DNA of 64,000 bases from contig NZ_NPFA01000004.1 in assembly GCF_002265875.1 (NCBI RefSeq), positions 124,001-188,000 of the forward strand. Reading direction: 5' to 3'. Origin of the DNA: Marinococcus halophilus (GTDB lineage Bacteria; Bacillota; Bacilli; Bacillales; Marinococcaceae). The position numbers and the translations under genes are program-made. Positions 9,665 to 17,834 of the stretch are shown piece after piece (within the stretch, counting starts at the first letter, position 1; each line of letters opens with the position of its first letter). Under the pieces are notes generated by a model, which worked only from the letters and a program-made list of their open reading frames with translations, did no database searches and was not told the origin of the DNA.

Positions 9665-10480
9665 TTATATTTTACGGTAAAAAAAAGTCCCGACCGGCTC
9701 AAATTTATACTTTTCCGGATGAAACATCTGCTCCGTGCTTCCGACAAACAACACCCCGCCCGGCCGCAATGTTTGATAAAACTGATGATAAATATATTCC
9801 TTTGCTTCTTCAGTAAAATAAATCATCACATTTCTGCAAATGATAACATCTACATCCCTTACTGGTTTGTCTGCAAGAAGATTCTGCTTTTTAAAACGAA
9901 TATCTTTGGCCGCAGCTTTTGTATCAAATTGGTAGGCAGGCGGGCCTGCCTGGAAATATTTTTGCAGATATGCCGGCGGCACATTTTCTACAGCCCGGCT
10001 TGAATAGATGCCCAACTGCGCCTGCTCAAGAATCCGGCGGTCAATGTCAGTGGCAGTAATAGAAAAAGATACTCCCGAAAATTGTTCTTTCATCATCATC
10101 CAAAGAGAGTATGGTTCTTCCCCCGTGGAACAGGCTGCAGACCAAATGTGCGGGTTGCTTTGCTTTTTAACTATTTCTGGAAGAATCGACGTCTGCAGCA
10201 CCTCCCACCGGGAGGGATTACGAAAAAATTCGGAAACATTAATGGTCATCCGGTCCAGCATTTCTTCTAAAAGTACTTTGTCATTTTGAATCCCCCGGTT
10301 ATATAAATCTGTAAACGAGTGAAACCCTTTTTTCTGCAGAAAGGAAAACAGGCGCCGCTTCATCTGCTCCTCTTTGTATAAATGCAGATCCAGACCGGTG
10401 AGGCCTTTCATTTTTTGCACAAACACACCATAATCATCGTTTATTTGATCTTCCACTACTGTGTTCTGCCTGCCTGTCAT
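9665..10480 (-). CDS. cheR: Chemotaxis protein methyltransferase CheR
   Basis: Methylates glutamates on chemoreceptors with S-adenosylmethionine, setting adaptation. The 271 residues show the N-terminal all-alpha domain (LYKEEQMKRRL), MTINVSEFFRNP, the SAM site IWSAACSTGEEPYSL, SITATDID, IICRNVMIYF and LFVGSTEQM. It sits between ndk and aroC as in Bacillus, apart from other chemotaxis genes. The first ATG gives an N-terminus slightly longer than the B. subtilis protein. It implies a motile relative. Confidence 0.93.
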   Translation of the reverse strand: MTGRQNTVVEDQINDDYGVFVQKMKGLTGLDLHLYKEEQMKRRLFSFLQKKGFHSFTDLYNRGIQNDKVLLEEMLDRMTINVSEFFRNPSRWEVLQTSILPEIVKKQSNPHIWSAACSTGEEPYSLWMMMKEQFSGVSFSITATDIDRRILEQAQLGIYSSRAVENVPPAYLQKYFQAGPPAYQFDTKAAAKDIRFKKQNLLADKPVRDVDVIICRNVMIYFTEEAKEYIYHQFYQTLRPGGVLFVGSTEQMFHPEKYKFEPVGTFFYRKI

Positions 10481-10507
10481 AGTATCCCCACTTTACTGAG
10501 TATCAAT

Positions 10508-10536
10508 ATTATAGCACGGCGTTCTTTTTTCATCAG
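10508..10536 (-). promoter_or_regulatory. Putative cheR promoter (extended -10)
   Basis: A perfect TATAAT at 10508-10513 on the minus strand with TGC directly before it; the -35 region is weak. It lies 28 bases before the cheR start. Confidence 0.5.
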
Positions 10537-10624
10537 AGACCGTGCGAAGACCTTTTTAATTATATCGACTGGCGGCATAAAAATATTCAATTGAAATAAT
10601 ACAGAAGGCGTTTTGATAGATTAT

Positions 10625-10656
10625 AAAAAAACGAGCCCCCTGATGGGGACACGTTT
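10625..10656 (-). terminator. Intrinsic terminator after the Pmp3-like gene
   Basis: On the minus strand, GTCCCC pairs with GGGGGC across a short loop, flanked by ACG/CGT, and is followed by seven T. It closes the small membrane protein gene that ends at 10661. Confidence 0.75.
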
Positions 10657-10660
10657 TAAG

Positions 10661-10834
10661 TTAGTACCTTTTCGCTCGTTTTTCTGCTTTGGCATCTGCA
10701 ACAACAAAGCAGGCATGAATGGACGCCGGCACCCAGAAAATCAGGAGCAGCAGAAAATTAATAAACGCCTGAAATGGCCGGCCAACGATTAATACAGCCA
10801 CCGGCGGCAAAAGTATTGCCAGTAAATACATCAT
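10661..10834 (-). CDS. Small YqaE/Pmp3-family membrane protein
   Basis: The gene encodes 57 residues with two hydrophobic segments (about 3-17 and 23-45), and the family look of LLAILLPPVAVLIVG, RPFQAFINF, WVPASIHACFVV. Pmp3/UPF0057 proteins are small plasma-membrane peptides linked to cation or salt stress, with unclear molecular role. AAGGGTG precedes the first of two ATG codons. It has its own terminator and sits between cheR and ndk, where B. subtilis has no such gene. Family assignment is from pattern only. Confidence 0.85.
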   Translation of the reverse strand: MMYLLAILLPPVAVLIVGRPFQAFINFLLLLIFWVPASIHACFVVADAKAEKRAKRY

Positions 10835-10903
10835 TAGTTATCACCCTTATCTTGGATTGTCTATAAGGGTGTATTCCCAAAAGCATGTCAGCTTAATCTT
10901 ATT

Positions 10904-11353
10904 TTACAGCCAGGCATCAATGGCACGCTCGTACTCGAGCACTTCTTCTGCTTTGAAGAACAAACCAATTTCCCGGTCCGCACTTTCGAGAGAATCCGAA
11001 CCATGGACTACGTTTTTTTCTTTTATATGGCCATAATCGCCGCGGATTGTTCCTGCCAGTGCTTCTTTTGGATCTGTTTTCCCGATCAGTGCCCGGGAAA
11101 TATGTATGGCGTCCTGGCCTTCAAGCACTACGGCAAATACTGGCCCTGACGTAATAAAACTGACCAAATCATCAAAAAAAGGCTTTTCCTTATGTTCTTC
11201 GTAATGCGTTTGAGCTAATTCAGTTGAAATACGCATGAATTTACCGGCAGCCATTTTCAATCCTTTTTCTTCAAAGCGTTGAACAATTCTGCCGACTAAG
11301 CCGCGCTGGACCCCGTCCGGCTTTACCATCACAAACGTTCGTTCACTGGTCAT
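10904..11353 (-). CDS. ndk: Nucleoside diphosphate kinase Ndk
   Basis: Balances nucleoside triphosphate pools by phosphate transfer through a histidine. The 149-residue protein starts at [18 protein letters not shown]; a longer reading from 11371 is disfavoured because GGGGGAAG is placed correctly for 11353. NVVHGSDS contains the catalytic His, and RGDYG and [15 protein letters not shown] are also typical. It lies between hepT and cheR, as in B. subtilis. Confidence 0.96.
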   Translation of the reverse strand: MTSERTFVMVKPDGVQRGLVGRIVQRFEEKGLKMAAGKFMRISTELAQTHYEEHKEKPFFDDLVSFITSGPVFAVVLEGQDAIHISRALIGKTDPKEALAGTIRGDYGHIKEKNVVHGSDSLESADREIGLFFKAEEVLEYERAIDAWL

Positions 11354-11388
11354 AATACTTCCCCCATCCATAACTATTTACCAAAAAT

Positions 11389-11417
11389 AGTATAGCAAAA
11401 GTTGAAAGCGTTAGCAA
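11389..11417 (-). promoter_or_regulatory. ndk promoter
   Basis: TTGCTA (11412-11417) and TATACT (11389-11394) on the minus strand are separated by 17 bases, with TGC just before the -10. It lies 36 bases upstream of ndk. Confidence 0.65.
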
Positions 11418-11436
11418 TTACAGGCTGGACGGGAAA

Positions 11437-12408
11437 TTAATATTTTCTGCCGCCAATATATGCAGCTATATCCTTTAAAGAGTCCTTTGCCTCTATTTCC
11501 GGCAAAGTAGCAATGGCTTCATATGCTTTCTCAAGATACCGTTCGCTCATCGCTTTCGCGTATTCTATTCCCCCGGAATTGTTAATTTTTGAAAGAATTC
11601 GGGAGACCTGCTCTTCGTCTACCCTCTCTTCCAGAATGGCCGCACTAATTTCTTCCTGTAGATGGGGATTGTGATACATGGCAAACAGCGCAGGGAGCGT
11701 TACATTTCCCTGCCTCAGGTCACCGCCGGCCGGCTTTCCGAGCTCTTTTTCACTGCCGGTGAAGTCAAGAATGTCATCGATAATCTGGTAGGACATGCCA
11801 AGGTGATAACCGTAGCGGTAAAGCTGGCGCTGTGTTTGCTTCGACGCTCCGGCACTAGCAGCTCCAAGTTCACATCCGGCAGCAATCAATACCGCTGTTT
11901 TTCTCCGGATTCTTCGCAGATAAGTACGCAGCGGCTGATCCCAGTTATACTGATCGCGAATCTGTTCGATCTCTCCTACGCATATTTCGATCAGCGTTTT
12001 CGAGATAATCCGGTTAATAACTGGGTCCCGGTAATAAGCAGCCCGTTCGACCGCACTACCAAAGATGTAATCGCCAGTATACATTGCTACTTTATTGTCC
12101 CACGCGGCTTTCACTGTAGGTTCACCCCGACGCAGTTCGGCATCATCTATCACGTCATCATGAACAAGAGAAGCCATGTGTATCAGTTCGAGCGAGGCAG
12201 CAGCGTGCTTAATGTGCCCGATATCATAATTTCCAAATTTCGCGCTTAACAACACTAAAACCGGCCGGATGCGCTTGCCCCCAGCTTTCAATAAATGATT
12301 CGACGCTTCTGTTAAGACGGCATGCTTCGAATCCACCGCTTCCTCGAGCGTCTTTTCAATCACTTTTATATCCGGTTTCAAGTCTCTGTACAGATCCATC
12401 AGCTTCAT
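11437..12408 (-). CDS. hepT: Heptaprenyl diphosphate synthase component II HepT
   Basis: Catalytic subunit that extends farnesyl diphosphate to the heptaprenyl chain of menaquinone-7, working with HepS. The 323-residue chain shows AGGKRIRP, the first aspartate-rich motif in HDDVIDDAELRR, GEIEQI, RKTAVLIA and the second motif IDDILDFTG. The ATG at 12408 has AAGGTG at the right distance; a TTG five codons earlier overlaps the mqnA stop and is less likely. It starts 11 bases after mqnA. Confidence 0.93.
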   Translation of the reverse strand: MKLMDLYRDLKPDIKVIEKTLEEAVDSKHAVLTEASNHLLKAGGKRIRPVLVLLSAKFGNYDIGHIKHAAASLELIHMASLVHDDVIDDAELRRGEPTVKAAWDNKVAMYTGDYIFGSAVERAAYYRDPVINRIISKTLIEICVGEIEQIRDQYNWDQPLRTYLRRIRRKTAVLIAAGCELGAASAGASKQTQRQLYRYGYHLGMSYQIIDDILDFTGSEKELGKPAGGDLRQGNVTLPALFAMYHNPHLQEEISAAILEERVDEEQVSRILSKINNSGGIEYAKAMSERYLEKAYEAIATLPEIEAKDSLKDIAAYIGGRKY

Positions 12409-12419
12409 CTTATTCACCT

Positions 12420-13280
12420 TCAAAATAAATAATGCACCTCGTCTCCCGGCTGCAAAATATCTAAACTTTCAACTGCTTCATTTAAATACCCATACTTATA
12501 AGCGAGATGGTAATAATAAAGCAGGCCTTCCTGTTCTTTGGTCCCAAGCGTGAAATGAAGGCCCCGGAAGTACTCCTGCCAGTAAGCACTGCTCCCTCCA
12601 AGCTGCTGGCTGTACTCAGCGGCCATGCCGGTAAAATTATCTCGTTCAGCTTTCTGGCGGCTCTGTAAAAAATTCTGGTAAAGCACTGTCCACGTACTCT
12701 CATTCTGCTGAAACGAATCATTTTGGACAGCAAATACGGCATAAACCATTGGAAGCCCGGTATGAGCATACCACAATTCGCCGAGGTCGTACTGGAACCA
12801 ATCACTCTCTTCCCATGAAGCTTTAATGGCGTCGTCGCCAATTAAAAGGTAAGCGTCGTTCTGTTCTTTCATTTTCACTGGGTCCGGGGTCTGTGTCTGG
12901 TAATCTGCCTCTGTCACCTGGTAGAATTCCTGCAGAATGATTTTCAGCAGATGAACGCTGGTGGCGCTTGTCGAGGTCAAAGCAATCCGTCTTCCCGAAA
13001 GCTCGTCAACCGGGTACCTGGAGTAGAACAGAATGGACCTTACCTTCCCCACAGAAGCTACACAAACAGAAGGCAGAAGCGAAAGAGCACGTATGCTCGA
13101 GCCAAAAGCAAACGAAGAAACGGCGCTTCCGCTCAGTTTCTGTTCTTCGAGCTTCCGGTTCAGCGATGCCGGAACGTCCTGTTCGAATTGGACTCCTTCC
13201 TGAAGCAGCTTTTGCCGGTCAAGATAATAAAAAAACGGTTTTGCATTCGTATAAGCGATTTCTCCCATTGTTATGGACAT
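12420..13280 (-). CDS. mqnA: Chorismate dehydratase MqnA (futalosine pathway)
   Basis: First enzyme of the futalosine route to menaquinone: dehydrates chorismate to 3-[(1-carboxyvinyl)oxy]benzoate. The 286-residue protein has the periplasmic-binding-protein-like fold of the MqnA/MqnD family: MGEIAYTNAKPFFYYL, then VSSFAFG, ALTSTSATSVHLLKIIL (serine/threonine-rich binding loop), DAYLLIGDDA and WYAHTGLPMVYAVF. The start at 13280 fits GGAGAG. It lies between hepT and mqnP, where B. subtilis has no gene, as B. subtilis uses the Men pathway. MqnD is the main alternative, but the DDA and TGLP motifs favour MqnA. Confidence 0.82.
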   Translation of the reverse strand: MSITMGEIAYTNAKPFFYYLDRQKLLQEGVQFEQDVPASLNRKLEEQKLSGSAVSSFAFGSSIRALSLLPSVCVASVGKVRSILFYSRYPVDELSGRRIALTSTSATSVHLLKIILQEFYQVTEADYQTQTPDPVKMKEQNDAYLLIGDDAIKASWEESDWFQYDLGELWYAHTGLPMVYAVFAVQNDSFQQNESTWTVLYQNFLQSRQKAERDNFTGMAAEYSQQLGGSSAYWQEYFRGLHFTLGTKEQEGLLYYYHLAYKYGYLNEAVESLDILQPGDEVHYLF

Positions 13281-13328
13281 AACCATCTCTCCAAATCGTA
13301 TACATCTTCAAATATGCTAAGCAAGCTT

Positions 13329-14189
13329 TTACATTAAAATATCCCCGAGGGTAAATACCAATATCACGATACTAATGATTCCATTCATAGGAAAAAAAGC
13401 TACACCAACCTTTGACAGATCGTAAGGCTTCACCAGGGAATGTTCGTAAATCATGACCGCTGCGGCGGCGGCTAGACCGAGAAGGTAGAACCAACTGAGC
13501 GGGGAAAGCAGATACAAAATCAAAAGTGAAATAAGGCTGACAAGATGAAAACCCCGGGAGATATAAAGTGCTTTCGTAATCCCGAAGCGGGCCGGAATAG
13601 ACTTTAGGCCGACGCGCTTATCGTATTCCGCATCCTGCGTAGCATAAATAATATCAAATCCACCAATCCACATCGCTACTGCCGCAAACAGCAAAAAAGC
13701 CTCCGGCTGCAGTGTGCCTGTTGCTCCGACCCATCCTCCGAGCGGAGCGATTCCGATTGTTACCCCTAAAAACACGTGGCAGAGCCAAGTAAAACGTTTT
13801 GTGTAGGAATACAGAGTCATAAAAAAGACAGGGATTGGCAGCAGATAAACGGCCAGCATGTTTAACTGGAAGGCAGCGATAAATAAAATAAAAAAAGAAC
13901 CAAGCACAAACAAAATGGCTTGACCTCTTGAAACGTCTCCAGCAGGGATGGCACGTGTTTCCGTTCTAGGATTGCGGGCATCTATTTCTGCATCGATCAG
14001 GCGATTCAATGTCATTGCAGCGCTTCGTGCGCCAAACATTGCAAGTGTAATCCAGATCCAGTCAGCAATGGACGGCCAGGCTCCGTTGATCATGAGGCCG
14101 CCGAGCGCCGCTCCCAAAAATGCAAATGGGAGGGCAAATACGGTATGTTCAAATTTAATCATTTCTAAAATAGTTTTAAGTTTACTCAT
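13329..14189 (-). CDS. mqnP: UbiA-family prenyltransferase, probable MqnP of the futalosine pathway
   Basis: Membrane prenyltransferase with about eight transmembrane helices in 286 residues. The first aspartate motif is NRLIDAEIDARNPRT and the second DAEYDKRVGLKSIP. The sequence resembles 4-hydroxybenzoate polyprenyltransferase (UbiA) types such as GARSAAMTLNR and RAIPAG rather than MenA. Because it stands between mqnA and menG with the heptaprenyl synthase genes, the likely job is attaching the heptaprenyl tail to the futalosine-pathway naphthoate. Substrate is inferred from context. Confidence 0.8.
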   Translation of the reverse strand: MSKLKTILEMIKFEHTVFALPFAFLGAALGGLMINGAWPSIADWIWITLAMFGARSAAMTLNRLIDAEIDARNPRTETRAIPAGDVSRGQAILFVLGSFFILFIAAFQLNMLAVYLLPIPVFFMTLYSYTKRFTWLCHVFLGVTIGIAPLGGWVGATGTLQPEAFLLFAAVAMWIGGFDIIYATQDAEYDKRVGLKSIPARFGITKALYISRGFHLVSLISLLILYLLSPLSWFYLLGLAAAAAVMIYEHSLVKPYDLSKVGVAFFPMNGIISIVILVFTLGDILM

Positions 14190-14219
14190 TGGTTCAACTT
14201 CCTTATTATTATCATCTTA

Positions 14220-14924
14220 TCATTTTTTCCGTGCAATATGGGCACAGACCGTTCCGGCAGAAAAAGGAGACATCTGTACCTGGCTGAATCCTGCTTCCAT
14301 GAACATTACCCCGAGCGTTTCTTTTGATGGGAATGCCATGGTCGACTCCTGCAGCCAGCGGTATTCCTCGTACCGATTAATTAATACCTTACCTACTATC
14401 GGCATAACCGATTGAAAGTAAAACGAATAGAATTTTTCTACTACATTGTTTTCCGGCCAGGATGTTTCCAGGCATACTGCGGTTCCGCCAGGCTTTAACA
14501 CCCGCTGCATTTCCTTCAGCACCCGCAGATAGTCCGATACATTACGCAGACCAAAGCCTATTGTAACGTAATCAAACGAGTTATCCTCAAATGGCAGGTT
14601 GTTCACATTTCCGTGTATCAAATCAATGTTTGCAAGCTGTTCCCGTTGAATTTTTTCCCGTCCGACTTCGAGCATCTTTTCGCTGAAATCGATCCCGGTG
14701 ACACCGCCGCCTGGCCCTGCTGCTTTACCCAGCTGAATAGTCCAGTCTGCTGTCCCGCAGCATAAATCAAGCGCGGTTGTTCCGCGTCGGACGTTCATCT
14801 GCTTCATCGTTTTTTTCCGCCAGAGCTTATGCAGCCGGAAGCTGATCACGCTGTTCATGTGATCGTAGCTGCCTGAGATGGACTGAAATACTTGATATAC
14901 TTTTTTTTCTTTTTGGGTAGCCAT
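14220..14924 (-). CDS. menG: Demethylmenaquinone methyltransferase MenG/UbiE
   Basis: Final step of menaquinone synthesis, C-methylation with S-adenosylmethionine. The 234-residue class I methyltransferase begins with KVYQVFQSISGSYDHMNSV and carries ALDLCCGTADWT (SAM site), GIDFSEKML, GNVNNLPFEDNSFD and GFGLRNVSD. It sits between hepS and the mqnP-mqnA-hepT group. The enzyme is shared by Men and futalosine routes. Confidence 0.95.
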   Translation of the reverse strand: MATQKEKKVYQVFQSISGSYDHMNSVISFRLHKLWRKKTMKQMNVRRGTTALDLCCGTADWTIQLGKAAGPGGGVTGIDFSEKMLEVGREKIQREQLANIDLIHGNVNNLPFEDNSFDYVTIGFGLRNVSDYLRVLKEMQRVLKPGGTAVCLETSWPENNVVEKFYSFYFQSVMPIVGKVLINRYEEYRWLQESTMAFPSKETLGVMFMEAGFSQVQMSPFSAGTVCAHIARKK

Positions 14925-14939
14925 TATTGAAACCCCTCT

Positions 14940-15698
14940 TTACTCAATACCTACAGCTATCCATTCATCCATCAACGACTGCAGCGCAGTTGAAAGTTGA
15001 TCGTCTTGTTTAACATGCTGATGAAAAAAGCTGTGTTCTTGATCGATTAATTGTTTTAGTATTTGCTGGGCGTTCTGTGATTGACATTCCCAGTGCTGCA
15101 CCTGAACGGCACAGGCAGAAAATTCTTCACTGCGGTCAAACCACTCCCGTTCATGCATAAGCCTTTTCAAGGCGAATATAGATGAAGAAGCTACTGCCAG
15201 ATGCTCTCGTCCGTAAAAACGAGTGACTGCTTCCACAATTCCTGCTTCGCCCGTTCTCAATGTTTGGAGCATATCGGCAAAATCCCGGCATTCCCCAAAA
15301 TGCAGCTTCATTTTTGCCTCGTTCATGCTTCGGATTGCTGATGTAAAGATCAGAAGGATCTCCTGATGGAAGACAGTGCTTAGCAAGCGGTAGTAGAGAC
15401 TGCTCATTAAATCGCCATTTAGAATCGTCAGCTGCCTTATCTTTTTGTCGTCTCCGTCATTATGGAGCTGAATTTGTTCATGAGCTTTAAACGCTGACTG
15501 TACGAGCAGCACAGCAGCGATTTGTTCCACTGCCTGCTCCTGGGAAACTTTGGTTTCCCTTAGCGCTTCCAGCAGCAGATAGATCGTTTCTTCGTGCGCT
15601 TCCGGCAGCCCGATTTTCTGCTCAATATACGAATGCTGGGTCAGGCGCTGAAACTCTTTTTTTATTTCCTCTGCACATTGTGTCCAGTAGTCGTTCAT
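14940..15698 (-). CDS. hepS: Heptaprenyl diphosphate synthase component I HepS
   Basis: Small accessory subunit that partners HepT to fix chain length at C35. The 252-residue, mostly helical protein lacks aspartate-rich motifs, as HepS proteins do, and includes NGDLMSSLYYRLLS and EAKMKLHFGECRDF. Its place between mtrB and menG is the conserved Bacillus position (formerly gerCA). GGGGGAG precedes the start. Confidence 0.88.
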   Translation of the reverse strand: MNDYWTQCAEEIKKEFQRLTQHSYIEQKIGLPEAHEETIYLLLEALRETKVSQEQAVEQIAAVLLVQSAFKAHEQIQLHNDGDDKKIRQLTILNGDLMSSLYYRLLSTVFHQEILLIFTSAIRSMNEAKMKLHFGECRDFADMLQTLRTGEAGIVEAVTRFYGREHLAVASSSIFALKRLMHEREWFDRSEEFSACAVQVQHWECQSQNAQQILKQLIDQEHSFFHQHVKQDDQLSTALQSLMDEWIAVGIE

Positions 15699-15758
15699 GC
15701 CGCTCCCCCCAACCCCTTAAATGCTGTTGATTTCATTTCTCGCATTCTCTGCTCTCCA

Positions 15759-15785
15759 ATTATAGCACAGCCTCTTTATTTCCAA
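15759..15785 (-). promoter_or_regulatory. Putative hepS promoter
   Basis: A perfect TATAAT (15759-15764, minus) preceded by TGC, with TTGGAA 15 bases upstream. The spacing is short, so it would act mainly as an extended -10 promoter. It lies between mtrB and hepS. Confidence 0.5.
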
Positions 15786-15796
15786 GAGAGAATGCT

Positions 15797-16024
15797 TTAA
15801 TCTTCCTTGCTTCCTGCCTTCATTTCCCCGTAGCTCGTCTGTATAATCGCATTGCCGCGTACCTTAATCGCAGACGTATGCTCGGTAAACTGGGCGATGA
15901 GTACTTCTCCACCGTCCAATTTTTCCAGATGATGAAAACGGGTATCCTTGCCGCGGGTCAAACCCATGACATTGACACCATCTTCTTCTGCACGGATAAC
16001 GATAAAATCATCTCCGTTCTGCAT
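15797..16024 (-). CDS. mtrB: TRAP, trp RNA-binding attenuation protein MtrB
   Basis: This 75-residue protein forms an 11-subunit ring that binds tryptophan and wraps GAG/UAG-rich RNA to switch off trp transcription and translation. The family core is intact: [49 protein letters not shown] and QTSYGEMK, including the KLD and KVRG residues (Lys, Lys/Arg) that contact RNA in the B. subtilis protein. GGGAGGG precedes the start. It is downstream of folE, as mtrA-mtrB in B. subtilis. Its target leader is seen at 6790-6834. Confidence 0.96.
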   Translation of the reverse strand: MQNGDDFIVIRAEEDGVNVMGLTRGKDTRFHHLEKLDGGEVLIAQFTEHTSAIKVRGNAIIQTSYGEMKAGSKED

Positions 16025-16104
16025 TTAAGACCCTCCCTGATTTCGGTTTGCGTTCATGGTAAAGCGCCCGCTCTCTGCAGGCGCCTGATAATTATCTGCT
16101 ATTT

Positions 16105-16671
16105 TCAATGCTTGATAAGAGACAGAACTTCACTTCTTGCTGCCTGATCTTTTTCAAATGTTCCTCTCACCGCAGATGTCACCGTCATCGATCCCGGCTT
16201 TTTCACGCCGCGCATCGTCATGCACATATGTTCTGCTTCAAGCACCACCATCACACCGTGCGGTTCGAGCGTGGATACAATTTCGTTGGCGATCGTATAG
16301 GTGATGCGCTCCTGAAGCTGTGGACGCTTGGCGATCGTTTCTACGGTCCGTGCCAGCTTACTGAGACCTGTTACCATTCCGCCTTTAGGGATATAAGCTA
16401 CGTGTGCTTTTCCAAAAAAAGGAACTAAATGATGTTCACACATCGAAAAAAATGGAATATCCTTTACCAGAACCAGTTCCTCATGGTCTTCCCCAAATAC
16501 AGTTTTCAAATGCTCATCGGCTGATTCGTGCAGCCCGGCAAAAACTTCCTGATACAACCTCGCTACTCTGTCCGGAGTATCAAGCAGTCCTTCACGACCG
16601 GCATCTTCGCCTACTCCTTCGAGAATCAGCTTGACACCTTCTTTTATTTTTTCGTGATCGAAATTAGCCAC
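16105..16671 (-). CDS. folE: GTP cyclohydrolase I FolE/MtrA (GTG start)
   Basis: Zinc enzyme that converts GTP to 7,8-dihydroneopterin triphosphate, the first step to folate. The 188 residues contain [29 protein letters not shown] (zinc Cys and His), [17 protein letters not shown] and [14 protein letters not shown]. The GTG at 16671 is preferred because GGAGG lies seven bases before it; an ATT/TTG-type start at 16689 would place that site inside the gene. It forms the folE-mtrB operon. Confidence 0.94.
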   Translation of the reverse strand: MANFDHEKIKEGVKLILEGVGEDAGREGLLDTPDRVARLYQEVFAGLHESADEHLKTVFGEDHEELVLVKDIPFFSMCEHHLVPFFGKAHVAYIPKGGMVTGLSKLARTVETIAKRPQLQERITYTIANEIVSTLEPHGVMVVLEAEHMCMTMRGVKKPGSMTVTSAVRGTFEKDQAARSEVLSLIKH

Positions 16672-16727
16672 CGTAAGTCCTCCAATCAACTTCTGCTGCC
16701 TTCAACTGCTGCTATTTGTCTTGAAAA

Positions 16728-16756
16728 ATTTTAGCATAAGCCCTTTTAGAAAGCAA
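16728..16756 (-). promoter_or_regulatory. folE-mtrB promoter
   Basis: TTGCTT (16751-16756) and TAAAAT (16728-16733) on the minus strand are 17 bases apart, with TGC before the -10. Position is 57 bases upstream of folE in the short gap after gpsA. Confidence 0.65.
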
Positions 16757-16785
16757 AAAAGGTGCCTTTGGATCTGAATGGCGCA

Positions 16786-17820
16786 TTAATTATTATCAAG
16801 CAGCATGATGGAGTGCTCTTTTTCATTCTTCTTCCCACGCTCCATCAGGGATTTCGCCATGTTTTCCGGCGGCACGTGTTCAAACAGTACCTTGTACAGC
16901 CCTTCGGTAATCGGCATCTCTACTCCGAGTTCCCGGGACCAGTGGTACACAGCTTCAGTGGTGCGCACGCCTTCGACAACCATACCCATTTGTTCAAGCA
17001 CATCTTCAAGGCTTTTACCCGACCCGATTTGATTCCCCGCACGCCAGTTCCGGCTATGTTCACTTGTACAAGTAACGATCAAATCCCCAAGGCCGGAAAG
17101 GCCGGTAAAGGTTAACGGCGAAGCCCCCAAATGAGTACCGAGGCGGGTGATTTCCGCCAGTCCTCTCGTCATTAAAGCAGCTTTTGCATTATCGCCGTAC
17201 CCGAGACCTGAAGTAAGCCCAATGCCCAGAGCAATAATATTTTTCAACGCCCCGCCAAGCTCAACGCCAAGAAAATCATCATTTGTGTATACTCGAAAAG
17301 CCTGGTTCATAAACAATTCCTGTACAAGGGTCTGAACTTGTTCAGAGGTGCCGGATACCGCGACAGTGGTCGGCTGCTGCTCTGCTACTTCTTCCGCATG
17401 GCTGGGGCCTGAAAGTACTGCCATTCCTCGAAAAGAAAGATCCGCCCACTCTTCTTTCAGAATCTGTGACACTCTTAAAAACGATTCCGGTTCAATGCCT
17501 TTAGCTGCGTGGACGACAATGGTGTCCTCGTGAAGGTAGGGCATTAACTTGCGGGCGATTTTTCTGACTGCGCCGCTCGGGACCGCCAGCACAATATAAG
17601 AGGCCTTTTCGGCCGCTTCCTTCATGTCAGTGGTAGCCACGATGTTGTCGGGCAGTACGATGCCTTTTAAATAACCTTCGTTTTTGTGTGCCGTGTTGAT
17701 TTCTTCAGCCAGTGCTTCCCTGCGGCACCAAAGACGTACTGTGTGCTGGTTTTGGCCTAAGACGGAAGCCAGGGCCGTCCCCCAGCTCCCAGCCCCAATA
17801 ACAGCTGCCTGTTTCTTCAT
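16786..17820 (-). CDS. gpsA: NAD(P)-dependent glycerol-3-phosphate dehydrogenase GpsA
   Basis: Makes sn-glycerol 3-phosphate from dihydroxyacetone phosphate for phospholipid synthesis. The 344-residue protein has the Rossmann GAGSWGTALA at the start, HAAKGIEP, SGPSHAEEV, the catalytic Lys in LGGALKNIIALG, NAKAALMTRGLAE and GLSGLGDLIVTC. It follows plsY by 14 bases, so the glycerol-phosphate maker and its first acyltransferase are coupled. In spore formers spoIVA and hbs follow; here the next gene is folE. Confidence 0.96.
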   Translation of the reverse strand: MKKQAAVIGAGSWGTALASVLGQNQHTVRLWCRREALAEEINTAHKNEGYLKGIVLPDNIVATTDMKEAAEKASYIVLAVPSGAVRKIARKLMPYLHEDTIVVHAAKGIEPESFLRVSQILKEEWADLSFRGMAVLSGPSHAEEVAEQQPTTVAVSGTSEQVQTLVQELFMNQAFRVYTNDDFLGVELGGALKNIIALGIGLTSGLGYGDNAKAALMTRGLAEITRLGTHLGASPLTFTGLSGLGDLIVTCTSEHSRNWRAGNQIGSGKSLEDVLEQMGMVVEGVRTTEAVYHWSRELGVEMPITEGLYKVLFEHVPPENMAKSLMERGKKNEKEHSIMLLDNN

Positions 17821-17834
17821 GTTTTTAACTCCTT

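Noticed and set aside
12408-12423. TTG start for hepT at 12423
   Set aside because: The ATG at 12408 has AAGGTG at proper distance, while the TTG would overlap the mqnA stop and include the ribosome site.
15699-15760. GAG triplets in the hepS leader as a second TRAP site
   Set aside because: Only about three GAG triplets occur, without regular four- to five-base spacing; far fewer than a TRAP ring needs.
16025-16104. Hairpin between folE and mtrB as an attenuator
   Set aside because: The stem is about five base pairs with a long loop and no T-run, so it is too weak to support a terminator call.
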